Assembly (NCBI GenBank): GCA_029204225.1 | Contig: CM055092.1 | Location: 85,507,878 to 85,571,877 of the forward strand | DNA length: 64,000 bases | Source: Diphasiastrum complanatum | Lineage: Eukaryota > Streptophyta > Lycopodiopsida > Lycopodiales > Lycopodiaceae | Direction: 5' to 3' | Part shown: positions 22,960 through 34,244 of the stretch, in pieces | Layout of the letters: each line of letters opens with the position of its first letter | How positions within the stretch are numbered: position 1 is the first letter of the stretch | Translations under genes and position numbers: made by a program | Notes under the pieces: generated by a model | What the model was told of the DNA's origin: nothing | The model's input: only the letters and a program-made list of their open reading frames with translations | The model's database searches: none

Positions 22960-24080
22960 AGCAGGCTAAAAGCACATTGGCCATTGTCCTGCTCTCATCA
23001 AATCTGACATCTCTCTATTTTTTGAAGTGTTCATCAAGCTTCTTTCAAATCTTATCTGGAATATGTGCATAAGCTGCACAGCCAAAGATTCTGACGTGAG
23101 ACAGGTTGCGCTTTCTACCCCATTATATCTCATGTGGTATCGTGTGAGGAACACCAGACTTGCCTGTTCTATTCTGGATGTATGCGACTGTAGTTACTGC
23201 TTCAGCCCACAGTACCCTTGGAGCCTTTGAGTAGGCCATCATGCATCTGGCAGCTTCCATCAGGGTTCTGTTCTTTCGTTCTGCAACACCATTGTGCTAC
23301 GGTGTGTAGTCTGATGCACCTGATTTGCCGGTAGGTGTACCTTCAGATGATATAGGTTTTCTTTCCTTCTGCCTTGAGCGATCAGAGTACTAGTACTGAC
23401 ATCAATCACATTGCATGCTTTGTCAGAAAATGTTACACGCATCCCTGCATCTGCTATTCTTGCTACAGTAGGCACGAACAGAACGTCTTCGAGTCGTCTA
23501 TCTCTGCCATTGGTGTTGAGCCATAGTGAACCAATACCGTTCACTTGATGCTTAGATTCATCTCCAAGAGCAATGAATCTTGAAGGATCTGTATTTCTAA
23601 AATCAGACATTATTCGTCTTTATGTCATAAAGTGTGAGGTGGCTCCTGAGACTAGGATTACCTCTTGTGTGTCAGATGTTGATGCTGTACACACGTCTTC
23701 ACAAATGTAGGCGGTCAAACAGTTTCTGTTCATTCCTTCTTCGCCCATCTTTGAGCTCTCGGGCTCCTCGACATAGGATGAACTGTTGTTGTTCTCCTGT
23801 ATGTTCTGCGCTGATTTGTTCATCGGGTTCTGGCGGCAATCCATGACTGCGTGACTCTTCTTGTGGCAATGAATACACTCAATCTTGGGATTGAGCCAGC
23901 ACGTATCTACTGTATGCCCGTCTCTTCAGCATCTCATGCAAGTCTTCTTGTCTGAACCTTGTTGCTGTTCTAGTAGCAAAGATTCCCTCTCAGCTTGGGT
24001 GAAGTGTTTAAGATTCTCAACAACTCTAGAAGGTGTGGGTTCTGTTCTAATTCAGTCTAGATTTTATTGAACTTTTAGAA
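22960..24080 (-). pseudogene. Copia D gag end, protease and partial integrase
   Basis: On the minus strand: a gag end with two CCHC knuckles, the first broken by a stop (CMRC-stop-RDGHTVDTC near 23940) and the second intact (CIHCHKKSHAVMDC near 23860). Then come a protease remnant with SGATSHF in place of DSGAT/SSH (23625-23700, catalytic Asp replaced by Val or Ser in context) and a pre-integrase block ending NQVHQTT. An internal deletion then joins directly to integrase (NGV-like block, RKNRTLMEAARCMM-like frame, 23290-22985). The catalytic core of integrase is absent. It ends at two gcaggctaaaa words near 22960. Confidence 0.7.
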
Positions 24081-24137
24081 CATTCCACTCTCCAATCCAT
24101 TCCTCTCTTCACTCAATAAATCCCTTAATAACATCTT

Positions 24138-24443
24138 TTACCCCCTTACGTTGAACACTCGCTCACTTGGATCAGTATGGGTCTGATTATGACTTATCAT
24201 TGTGGTTTGTTGCTCGCACTCAGCAAATAGAAGAGGCTCAATCATTCGAAAATCAACATTTGAGAAATGGTTTGTGAGGCCACTTTCCCAACACACTTTG
24301 CTTGCACTTGTGATACCAGGCTTTTGAAATGAAATGCAACGTCGCGAAACTGGAGCACGCTTGTTTTCCTCCTCTCTGCTTTCGCCTCCTCGTGAGGTCC
24401 GTTTGCTTCTAGTCATCGCTGCCTGGCTCTTCCTTCTACTCAC
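24138..24443 (-). CDS. Unrecognised 101-codon frame upstream of copia D
   Basis: The frame starts MSRRKSQAAMTRSKRTSR, is Arg/Ser-rich at the start and has no recognisable domain. It lies in the same orientation and directly upstream of the copia D gag remnant, so it may be the N-terminal part of that Gag or leader sequence. Support is weak. Confidence 0.18.
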   Translation of the reverse strand: MSRRKSQAAMTRSKRTSRGGESREEENKRAPVSRRCISFQKPGITSASKVCWESGLTNHFSNVDFRMIEPLLFAECEQQTTMISHNQTHTDPSERVFNVRG

Positions 24444-24459
24444 TGGCTACATTATGTGA

Positions 24460-26225
24460 AAGGTTGTAGATCAAGAGGAGCACACAACTGAAAATGAGTA
24501 GTTGGTGCTATGGATGACAACGAGAGCGAGTTCTTCAAGCCACAAAAAGGTTGAACACAAGTGGTAATTGCAAATAGCACTGAGCATGATTCTGCCCATT
24601 CTTCCTACTGGTTACAGTAGCTGCCAACGGCCACCAGTTTGCTCTTCTCAGATGTATCCCTCCTCCAATCTGCCGCCTCCTCTCATCCTACTTCCATCTT
24701 CTGATAGCAAATCTCTCTAATCAAGCTTGAATATACTTTTGATAGGTTGTCACTGACAGAAGAGTTGTAGATTGATCTCATAGAAGCTTCAGCTCTTGTC
24801 CTTATTTGGCATTTTTATAAGGAAGTAGCAGTAGTCTTAATGTTTTCACCAGAGCTCCCATTGTAACTCATAAGTCTCAGGCTTTCTCCTTAGGGCTTTG
24901 CCTGAGAGCACTGAAGACATATGTACTGGTTTCTTTTTTTTTACACAAGACTGATAGACTTGCTCATGCTATCCTCACAACTAAAACTAGAAAATGAAAT
25001 ACTGAATGCATTCCAGCATATTTCTTCTTTAACAATCAGCTGGTTCCTCTCCCTATTGTCATGATAACATTGTTTCTACTGATGAGAATCAGAATAGAGC
25101 ATGGTTCACCAATAAGAAATCAACAGTTGTAAATCAAAAGAGGAAGCACTGGGAACTATTATGATTTAATGCTGGGCATAGGAGGAGTAATTTTCTAAAA
25201 CTCAGCCTGGCATCTTCAAAAACAACATAAACACTACTGAAAGGTTCCATCCTAACAATATACACAGCAACCCATCCAAACAGCCTAGGAATGATAACCA
25301 TTATTCTTAAACCAAAACATACACACATGGAACAATCTAGCAGAAATTCAAAATCCAGAAGAACATTCAACATTCCACTAAAGGATAACTCACAGGAATT
25401 CAACTTCACAACCATGTCACCAGAGAATCAGTAACCAGAGGCAGATTATCCACTCTTTGACCACACCCCAGCAGTGTGAAAATCCCATCAAGAACCTCCA
25501 GCAACTAGTGAAGAGAAAGGGATCTTGAACCCATTGCATACCACCATAACCTCAACCTCATAACAAATTTTTCAAAAAGCTTCCTTCAACAGAACGTCTG
25601 CCCAATTTTATATGCCTAGAGCCCACCTATTTTCTTCATTTTGCCATCCTAATTTTTCCTTCTCTTTTTCTCAGCCCTTCCGCGGTCTTTTCCAAGGCAT
25701 TGAATGCTATTTCATCATCAGCCTATGGAAAATAGCTCCTCATGCCTATTAATCTTTTTGATATGGGCTTTTCAACCACTTGAACCCCCAATTCCCTAAA
25801 TAAGGCCTCCTCTTGCATTAAAAGTGACTTGGCCTCTTTGACATGTGCTTACTAAGTTTGGCCTCTTGTATAGTGGCATGTGTGTTTCCTTTTGAGCTAC
25901 TTAATGAGGCCCTTTTTTGAATTTGTCCATGTGGCTATTAGTAGACCCATAGTTATCTAAGCTTTTGGTACAATGGTCACCAAGTCATACTCTCTTCCCT
26001 TGTTATTGGCCCTCCTCTTACATTTTCCACTTATCAAGAACCACCCTTAACCTTAGCCATCTGATTTTCGAGTTATAATTCCATAATTTTGATGACTAAG
26101 CCCCCTCTTCCTACTAAGCGACAACCTGAAAACAAAGTACTTTTATTTGATATCAGTAAATATTTGCAACACATCTTTCTACACCATGCCACATATTTTG
26201 CAAGAGAGTACGGGAGCTTAAGTAT
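24460..26225. other. Intergenic, nothing recognised
   Basis: No gene supported. The 93-codon minus frame at 25415-25134 has no motif and sits in AT-rich sequence. LTR or leader DNA of copia D could lie in 24460-25100 but no primer site was found. Confidence 0.3.
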
Positions 26226-26237
26226 CTGGTCATCTCA

Positions 26238-26325
26238 ATGAATGGAAAAATCGCATTGGCAAGCTAGAGGAGCGTTCTATCGAGCTACAAATCATGGTGG
26301 ACATAATTCGAAAAACAAATATTTA
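26238..26325 (+). pseudogene. Short coding-like fragment with coiled-coil character
   Basis: The frame reads LNEWKNRIGKLEERSIELQ and then a stop at about 26325, with heptad-like Leu/Ile spacing. It looks like the end of a longer protein, but no start or partner exon is visible and no family is recognised. Confidence 0.2.
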
Positions 26326-26487
26326 ATTTAACTTTTTCAGTGGTTTTACAGAAGAGCACAATTTAGATATCAAGCTAAAAACTCGCCAAATGTTACGATC
26401 TTTAGTAAGGCATTCAAATTCATAACAAAAGAGAGATCCTTGTAATATAACAAAAATATATTACATAACATTGTTTAATTTGCATCA

Positions 26488-27350
26488 TCATCATCATCCT
26501 CTTCAAGATTCAGGCATATGGTATTGTCATGAAGGAATAATCTCCTTGATCCAAACATTCTAAATTTTTCCGTTTGCTCATATCTATGTAACCCGAATAA
26601 TGGCCATTGCAGATGATCTTTTTTGTAGTATCATTGGGGGTATAACCCAATACCTTAATGGCCAGATTCATTTTCACAAAAAGCTATTTTATACATTCCT
26701 CTGGAGTAAGTAGAGCCTCTTAAACTAACAGATAATGACTTGAAGGCCATAATGACAGTGGCAGCATGTGGATTAAAAGATCCATGATATATACAAATCT
26801 CATTATTTTTAAAGTTTTTCAAATAATGAGAAAGACATGCATTCTTTTTTCAAGTGATACACCTCAAAGGCCTCCATGTCTCATTCGGCAAAGTTTCTTC
26901 ATAGGCTAAAAGCATGGTTTGGTGGTACAAAAAAAACCCATTTGTCATTGTGTCTTTTGGTAGTACATTTCACTTTTTGGGGATTTTATCACTCATAATT
27001 GTTTTGAGTCCACATTAAAAATGACATAATATTTTAGTGGTAAGTCCAATTTCAGCAAAGTTTGGTGCATTAGAAAGCGCTTGTTGACGATGAGCGCTTT
27101 CCAATGATATGTTACATGACATACTTCCGAGCTACGGTTAAAAAGTTATGGCAATATGGGGATTTTATTAATCATAATTTTTTGAGTCCACATTAAAAAT
27201 GACATAACTTTTTAGTGGTGAATCCAACTTCAACGGAGTTTGGTGCATTAGAAAGCGCTTAATAAGTGCTTTCCAATGATTTGTTAGATCACCAATTTTC
27301 AAGGTACGGTTAAAAAGTTATGGCAAGTCAAAGGTATTAGTTAAAAATAG
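26488..27350 (-). mobile_element. T repeat, copy 1
   Basis: Matches 57118-58215 from catcctcttcaagattcagg onward in the same orientation. On the minus strand 26830-26490 both copies share a coding-like frame with segments IYHGSFNP, KSLSVSLRGS and YKIAFCENESGH, interrupted by stops in this copy. The right part (26990-27345) holds two tandem copies of a 170 bp cassette S containing a hairpin (27073-27101 and 27251-27273). No transposase is recognised. Confidence 0.55.
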
Positions 27351-27359
27351 TGTATAATA

Positions 27360-28708
27360 ATACAAAGGAACATTTCTACCCAAAAAGGTAGTGTCCTTGA
27401 AAGTCCATGTACTACTACCAAACTACTTCAATGATCTTTGTGATCAATGTGGGACTAAAAGACAATTTACGCAAGCTCATACTCCTGCTTTCAATGGTGT
27501 AGCTGAGAGCAAAAATCGTACGATTGTGGAAAGTGCCAAATCTATGCTAGTTGAGATGAAACTACCAAAAGATTTTTGGTCAGAAGCATGTACAGCAGTC
27601 TATCTTCAAAATAGGAGTCCTACCATTGCCATACCAAAGATAACACCTGAGGAAGCATTCACGAAGAAGAAGCCAAAGTTGAACCACTTGCAAATCTTTG
27701 GATGTAAGGCCTTTGTACACATTCCTATGGAAGAGAGACAAAAACTTGATGTAAAAGCTATCAAGTACATATTCCTAGGATATGATGATCGTGTGAACGG
27801 CTATAGATGTTTTGATCCAGTGGAAAACAAAATCCATATAAGCCGTGATGTTATCTTTGATGAATCCAAGATGTATGAAGACGAGGATGCTGAGAAGATA
27901 GACACATCCACTAGGAAAGATGGTATAGTGAGGATACCACCTGATGATGATCCATTCATTGACCTTCCGAGTGATGAACATGAGGATACATCTCGAGATA
28001 CTACTACTCAACCTCAAAAAATAGGTTGGAGAGGTAGGGACAAACCTTTTGGTGCAAGAAGGATTGAATTTGCAGGTGACAAACGCAAGGAGAAGGATGT
28101 ACCGTGGGATACATTTTCACCAGGAAGCCGATCACCTGACAGGAAGCTCCCTAAGTGGTTTGAGAGATTGTTGGAGAGTCACGACATAGATGACTTTTCA
28201 GGATCATCTAACCAGGGAGAGCTACGAAGATCAACAAGAGAGAAGACACTACTTGAAAGGTATGAAGCAAATTATGCTCTCTTATCTAGCATTATTCAAA
28301 GCAAAGAACCTTTGACTTCAGGTGAAGCGAAGGATGATGACATTTGGGTCAAGGCCATGGGAGAAGAGATGGAGTCAATTGCTAAACATAGCACATGGGA
28401 CTTAGTAGAACCACTAGTTGGCAAGAAACCCATTGGTTGCAAATGGGTATACAGGACTAAGTACCATGCAGATGGAAGTATAGCAAAGCAGAAAGCAAGA
28501 TTGGTGATCAGAGGGTACGCACAAATTAAAGGCATCGACTATCAGGAGCCCTTTGCGCCGGTTTGTAAGTGGAATACTCTACGTCTACTTATTGCTTTAG
28601 CTTCACATTTCGGTTGGCCTTTGCATCAGATGGATGTGAAATCTGCTTTTTTAAATGGTAAGTTAGAAGAAAAAGTCTTCATGGATCAACCTGAAGGATT
28701 TGTAGCAA
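27360..28708 (+). pseudogene. Copia C integrase C-terminal half and RT N-terminal half
   Basis: A long open frame. It begins inside integrase (CDQCGTKRQFTQAHTPAFNGV), continues through the RKNRT-like block and the zinc-independent C-terminal part (KYIFLGYDDRVNGYRCFD), an acidic linker, then RT with WDLVEPLVGKKPIGCKWV, KARLVIRGYAQ and the first catalytic Asp region MDVKSAFLNG. It stops after MDQPEGFV, where the LTR starts abruptly. The YVDD part of RT and RNase H are absent. The integrase N-terminal half is also absent. The frame is intact but the protein cannot be complete. Confidence 0.85.
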
Positions 28709-28954
28709 TGTTACTGTACTGTGGGTCCTATCAGTGGATAAGGATCAGTTGGCCTCGCCATGAGGCAAGTCGACGGGACACGCGTCCCGCCAACGACAAC
28801 CTGGGTCATGCATGGGTTGCCTGAGTGAACAACTATATGTATAGTGTAATTTCATTTTGAGAAATACAGTTGCTATGTGAGCTTGCTGTGGAGAGTGTTT
28901 TCTGTCTGTGTTACTCTGTAGCATCATATGTGTTCCTATGCAAAGCAAATTCTA
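28709..28954 (+). mobile_element. Copia C LTR (plus strand)
   Basis: Matches 35544-35794 on the other strand over its full length of about 246 bp: tgtgggtcctat, gggacacgcgtcccgcc, aacaactatatgta and gagaaatacagttgctatg. It begins TGTTACTG directly after truncated RT and ends gcaaattcta against repeat R. GGGACACGCGTCCC is a near-perfect palindrome within it. Confidence 0.8.
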
Positions 28955-30727
28955 AGGCCCCCCCACCGCCACCCGCCGCGGCCAGTGGTTGCAGAGGGGG
29001 CGGGGGGGATAAATTAAAATTTTCATTTATTTCGGTGGGTGAGCAGAGGGGGGGAAATTAAAAAAAAAAACGGCAGGCTGGGGGGGCTAGAAATTTAAAA
29101 TAAAAAACTTTTTTTTTTTTAATTCCAACCCCCACCCGACGTGGCGGGTGGGTGGGGGAGGGGAATATAAAAAAAATTCCAAAAATTCGAGTCTTTCCAG
29201 AAATTTTCTTGATGCCTGCCTTCTTTTCAAGAAATTTTAGCAAAAAATTTCGTGATGCCTGCCTTCGCAAAAATTTCACACAGGCATCGCAAAATTTTCA
29301 CGAAGGCATCGCGCTCAAAAATTTCGCGAAGCCTGCCTTCGCGAGAACTTAGCGAAGCCTGCCTTCGCAGAGTTTTTGCAAAGCCTGCCTGCGCGCAAAA
29401 TTTTCGCAAATCGCATGTGAATTCTTTGCGAAGGCATCGTGAAATTTTGAGAGCGTTGCCATTGCGCAATTTTCGCGAAGGCATCTCACGCGAAAATTTT
29501 GCGAATCTCACAAGAAAATATTCAGAAATTTTATGTGCGGAATCGGCAAATATTTGTTACAGGACAAAAGAGCCCAACCTTCCTGAAATTCCTCCTGATA
29601 TTAATGGTTTTAGTTTCAAAAATCACTTGTCCAAAGGCATGTGCCTCCCGAACATGATATCTTGGTGCTCCCTAGCATGGAGAAAGTAGCAAAATGGCTC
29701 CAATTTTTTGAACCACTAAACGTCCAGCACATGTGATACAATTATCAACATTTTTTCTATTTATGTTATTCATGTAAAATCGATATGTTCATATTAGAAA
29801 TATTGTCAGTAAGTTTTCTAATTCAATTAATGCATTCTTTGCTAGCACTTTTATTTGTTGTACATTCATGCAAAAGAGTATCAAAGACATGTCATCCAAC
29901 CTAGACACCTCATTCATTTTCTTCTCTACATGTGGAGTAGCTTTCCCACCAGCAACTTTGTTGTTGCTCTTACCCATGTCATTGCAATCAAATTAAGAGC
30001 CTCTATACTCACTTGTGTTCCGTAATCATCTATCATTTGTTTTTATCATTTGTGTTCCTCTATCATCTATCATTTGTGTTCCTTAATCATCTATCATTTG
30101 GTTTTATCATGTCAAAGAATTTCATTAGAAGTGTAATTCACTAAGATTGTAGGAAAAAAACATTTCTATACATGCCACCTTCCAATAGTTTCTTAGTGTA
30201 CAATTACTAGTTTTCCAAACCTTCCAATAGTTTCTAGTGTACACTTACTAGTTTTCCAAGTTTGTGTGTGCCTACCCCCCTCCATGAACAACATTTAGAT
30301 TCATACTTCCGTCCACACTTTTACTTCTGATTTCAATGATAGCCACACACTAAGTAATGACTCTCGTCATGATGATGACCAACATCTCTAACAAGAGGCT
30401 CACCTTCATATTGGAGGCTTGTATCTCCTTTGCCTCCCGGTCTCCATCCGCTTTTCCTCTACACATATGACTTGTCGTTAACTTTCATTTCAGTGCATCA
30501 ATGATAATGAGCGCTTAAAATTTGCACCTAAATACAACATGACATGTAGGGCATGAACCACATTAAATGAGCATAAGACTCTTAAATTTAAGCCTTTAAG
30601 GAATCGGAGTGCTTGCCGTCCCTTTGTTTGAGCAAACACAAAACAAAAAACAAAACCAAAAAATGAAAAGTTTAGTTGCTGAAAAATTTGAATTATTTAT
30701 TTGGCGCCATTCCACCCGTCGTATGTC
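28955..30727 (+). mobile_element. R repeat, copy 2 (5'-truncated by copia C LTR)
   Basis: Collinear with copy 1 (12960-14473): GC-rich palindromes at 28955-29150, gcgaaaattt-type array at 29195-29515, conserved middle, small ORF, tail ending cgtcgtatgtc at 30727. A local duplication of the atcatctatcatttg word lies at 30020-30100. The right end lies about 35 bp upstream of a TATA-like word of the expansin gene. Confidence 0.7.
29789..29977 (-). CDS. Small conserved ORF of repeat R (copy 2)
   Basis: 62 residues starting MGKSNNKVAGG. It is nearly identical to the copies at 13651-13839 and 62552-62740 (Val to Ala at residue 9). It lies on the strand opposite to the expansin gene, about 1.1 kb upstream of it. 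Function unknown. Confidence 0.35.
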   Translation of the reverse strand: MGKSNNKVAGGKATPHVEKKMNEVSRLDDMSLILFCMNVQQIKVLAKNALIELENLLTIFLI

Positions 30728-31109
30728 CGGATAATCAGAATCAGCCCTAAATTGAAGAAAATTTATAAGAGTGATCCTCTTCTCTTTTTCTGATTTACTA
30801 CGGCTTTCATTTCGTGCATATTACCATCATCCTCCTCCTGCCACTCTTCTCTCGAGAGCACCGGCCCTAGAGGGTTGATATACGTACAAGCAGGTGGACG
30901 CATCTACGTGCAAAGACTGTGATTGGAGCTGGACTTGAGCGCTCGCAAACCATCGAATAGTCACGCAGCACTTCAATAGGTAAGCGTACTATCAGTGAGG
31001 AACTTAAGAGGTTTCCCTGCTGCATTTCTTATTCGGTTTATTAGAACTTCTGTCGATATACCTGACACAGTTCTGTGGGAGCGTACCTATGTTTTTTGGT
31101 GACAGGACA
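30728..31109 (+). promoter_or_regulatory. Expansin promoter and probable 5' UTR intron
   Basis: A TATA-like word, tttataaga, lies at about 30762-30770, followed by CT-rich patches (cctcttctctttttctg and catcatcctcctcctgcc) typical of plant core promoters. A strong donor AG|GTAAGC at 30979/30980 and an acceptor ggtgacag ending at 31105 predict a 126 bp 5' UTR intron that would place the ATG at 31110 four bases into the next exon. An upstream in-frame ATG at 31089 would be removed by this splice. The promoter begins directly at the end of repeat R. Confidence 0.5.
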
Positions 31110-32449
31110 ATGGATCGCTTCATGGCACTATCAGCTTCATTGGCGACGCTGTTATTGCTAAGCTATTACCAAGGTTCGCAAGCACGATATTCATCTGAAC
31201 CGTCTTGGAGGCACTGGAGGCACTGGAATGAAGCGCATGCTACCTTCTATGGAGGTAGTGACGCAGCAGGCACAATGGGTAAGTCACTGGCTTTACATGT
31301 GCAAGGAGTGCACACATTGTTTAACAGCAACGGCACTTTGAACTTAAGTTTGCTTAATGACACTCTGCGAGTCATACTTCTCGTTGTAATCTATCGGCTG
31401 TGATTAGATGGCGCATGCGGATATGGAAACCTCTACAGCCAGGGTTACGGTACAAATACAGCAGCACTCAGCACGGTATTGTTTAAGAATGGCGCAGCTT
31501 GTGGTGGATGCTACGAAATCAAGTGTTGGAACGATACCCAGTGGTGCAACCCTGGAAATCCATCTGTGTTTATTACGGCTACAAACTTATGCCCTCCAAA
31601 CGACGCCCTTCCGAATGACAATGGAGGTTGGTGCAACATTCCCCGAGAGCACTTTGATATGTCACAGCCGGCGTTCTCTCAAATCGCTTTTTGGCGTGCA
31701 GGCATTGTGCCTGTTCTCTATCGAAGGTAGCATCTTATAAACATTGGTCGGTCTATCCTCCATAGATATACAGTGCGAGCTTCCGAATGTTGCATATTTC
31801 ATTAGAGCCTGCTGACTTTTGTCATAAGCTATTATATAATTCCAGTCACAAGCTACCATTAATTTACCGCTCCACGCGATTGCAAGTTACCGTAACCTAT
31901 TTGTGCCCTTGGGTATTGTGGTCTAAATAGAATTTATTTGCTTTCAATGATTGAGAACTGCTACTAGTACTTTTCGGCATCCGTTATGGTTGGGATACAT
32001 GCATTCAAGCTCATACATATGTTGCACTTGCTATATCCTGTAAGATACTCGTTAAAGCGACATTTCTAGAGATTAGTACTTTAAAATTTTACCAGAGACC
32101 TTTTGACATCAAAAGACTGAAATATGTGATTGATGCATGTAGAGTGCCATGCCACAAGGATGGAGGTATGCGTTTCACCATCAACGGCAACCCCTGGTTT
32201 AATCTCGTGCTGATTAGTAATGTGGGTGGCTTGGGCGACATATCTGCTGTTTCAGTTAAAGGTTCCGAAACTGGCTGGATTCCCATGAAGCGAAACTGGG
32301 GACAGAACTGGGAGTGTGACACTGTGCTGGTAGGTCAAAGTTTATCCTTTCATGTCACGATAGCCGACGGAAAGAATATCACTTCTTACGATGTTGCCCC
32401 TTTAGATTGGCAGTTTGGTCAAACCTTCAGTGGAAAGCAGTTCTACTAA
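31110..32449 (+). CDS. Alpha-expansin, three exons
   Basis: Coding exons: 31110-31278, 31408-31726 and 32143-32449, with GT...AG introns of 129 and 416 bp, giving 264 residues. Start [10 protein letters not shown] is chosen because an upstream ATG (31089) lies inside a probable 5' UTR intron. Residues 1-25 form a signal peptide (LATLLLL core, cleavage near SQA). The six-stranded double-psi beta-barrel domain follows: [34 protein letters not shown], the conserved Cys series ([25 protein letters not shown]), and the HFD motif at residues 138-140 with the conserved Asp. The C-terminal CBM63 domain has the surface aromatics WFN, NWGQNW and DWQFGQTF. Intron positions (after ...GTM and after YRR) are those usual for plant alpha-expansins. 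Length is normal for the family. One small oddity is Asp57 at the first splice junction, where most relatives have Gly. The protein would be secreted and loosen cell walls non-hydrolytically at acid pH. No lesion is visible. Confidence 0.93.
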
Positions 32450-32734
32450 CGAATGACATGCCTCATTACAAACAAACTTTCACAGATGATTTTCAACGCT
32501 TACTGGTAGAACAAAGACGGGTGTTATAATTTTTTTGATCCATCTCTACTTTCTATAAAAGGTAATTGTAAAAGCGGCGGGCAGTCTGTTGCAGCCCTCT
32601 CGAAATGCAGAAATTTCAAAACTTTATTCAGTCTAGAACTCGTTACCTTTGCACAGTAAAGCATATTGTTTCCATCGTGGATATCCAGCATCGCGTCAAC
32701 TTCTTTTCCAGTTTACTCATTGAAGAATAGATCA
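32450..32734 (+). other. Expansin 3' flank
   Basis: Likely 3' UTR and downstream DNA. No canonical aataaa signal is seen; weaker A/T-rich words occur. No other gene. Confidence 0.4.
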
Positions 32735-32932
32735 TTTGTGTTGAGTTAAGTTCTTCAAGGCAAGAAGTAGAATTGCTCTCTCGCACACCACCGCCAAAAC
32801 ACATCTATTCACATCATTAATTATCAAGTACAAAGAAAACAGCTTAAGTACTTAACATAGGCCTTGTAAAAGTATCGGCCTGATAACTCTAGAACTAAGC
32901 AACAGGTGTTACCTTCGAACTTAAAAGTAGAT
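32735..32932 (-). mobile_element. LTR E fragment (minus strand)
   Basis: About 200 bp match 10330-10560 on the plus strand, the 3' part of LTR E. On the minus strand it directly follows the broken integrase of copia C (junction atctac|ttttaag). Confidence 0.6.
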
Positions 32933-34244
32933 CCACGTCTTACGTGACATATCATCAATAAAGGTCATGAAATAGAAGGCCTTACCTAAGGACATGGTCC
33001 TCATAGGCCCGCATAAATCTGTGTGGATTAAATCCAGGATGTTCTTTGCTCTTGCAACACCACCTTTATTGAACTTCTCTCGATGCTGCTTCCCATATAC
33101 ACATGATTCGCACATCGATTTCAAGTGGTCTTCTATAGTAGGCAATCCTGTTACCATCTCCAATTTCCTCATCAAACTGAGGCTTCCCAAGTTCAAGTGA
33201 CTAAGCCTCTTATGCCACAACTCAGTCTGTGATGGAATGGATGATACGAGTCCATGTTGCCCCTTGATTGTAGCATTCAACCTGTACAATTTTGTATTGG
33301 GCTCTCTTACTCCATCCGCAATAACTTTGAACTTTTGGTTCACATCCTTCACAAAGCAACGATTATGAGCAAATTCTACTTTCAACTTTGATTGATAATG
33401 ACCTCAACAAAAAGTAGATTTTTCTTCAAACCTGTTACGTAAAGTATCACCCTGATCGTCCTGCTTTTGCCATTAGGTAGTTGGATTGAAACGGTGCCTA
33501 TCCCCTTGATCTTGCACACCTCACCATTTGCTTGTGAAACAGACGTTCCATTATCCAACACTTTCAAGCTACTGAACCAATTCTTGTTACCTGTCATGTG
33601 TCTTGTGGCTCCCAAGTGAATATACCATGCTTGATCATCTTAATTAGATGACAATGCAGATATGAAGATGCTAGAGTCTTCAATCTCACCCTCGTCGACA
33701 AGGTTACCTGCTTGCTTTGGTTTCCCCTTGCCTTGTTCCGCCAGGAGTTTACGACATTCACTCTTCCAATGGCCCTTTTTACCACAATGGAAGCACTTGC
33801 CTTTCTTCTTGGTCTTACTGGAAGATCCCTCATCCTCCTGAGTCTTGGAAAATTGTTGTTTAGATTTCTTCTTGCCCTTGCCCTTGCCTTGTTTTTGGCG
33901 TGTCGCAAGTGCCTGATCGTCAGTATTTTGACGTCTTGATGGATTTGAGGTCTCGAATTGCTCCTATAGCACATCCCATGTCTGTCTGGGTGTAACAACA
34001 TCACAAATATGGGTAATGATGTGATCCTTCACTGACAAGTTAATGAAGGTCAAAGCTTTCCTCATCTTTTTGTCAAATACTTTGATATTCGCTTCATTTG
34101 GCGGACTTCTCTCATCACATGTGACGACTTCCCCACGTCTTTCTCCATCAGTATGTTTTTCATTTTGAATTTCCACACTGCATAGTTGGAAATCCTGTGC
34201 AATTTGCTACTTTCACTCAAAATGGACTCTCCCATGTTTGCCAT
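32933..34244 (-). pseudogene. Copia C gag, protease and integrase N-terminal half
   Basis: On the minus strand, Gag starts MANMGESILSESSKLHRISN at 34244 with a capsid-like region (VKDHIITHICDVVTPRQTWD, 34020-33960). A frameshifted linker and zinc-knuckle zone follow (33950-33700, a CFHCGKKGHW-like frame in part), then a protease remnant LGATRHMTGNKNWF at 33610 where the catalytic DSG reads LGA. Next are a pre-integrase block (ELWHKRLSHLNLGSLSLM, 33230) and the integrase zinc and core start (CESCVYGKQHREKF, HTDLCGPMRTMSLGKAFYF) ending at KTWIYF, where LTR E sequence takes over. The missing downstream half corresponds to what is present at 27360-28708. Confidence 0.8.

Noticed and set aside
31479-31740. 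Separate overlapping frame at 31408-31740 in another phase
   Set aside because: It overlaps expansin exon 2 in a different phase and lacks any motif; the spliced expansin frame explains the region.
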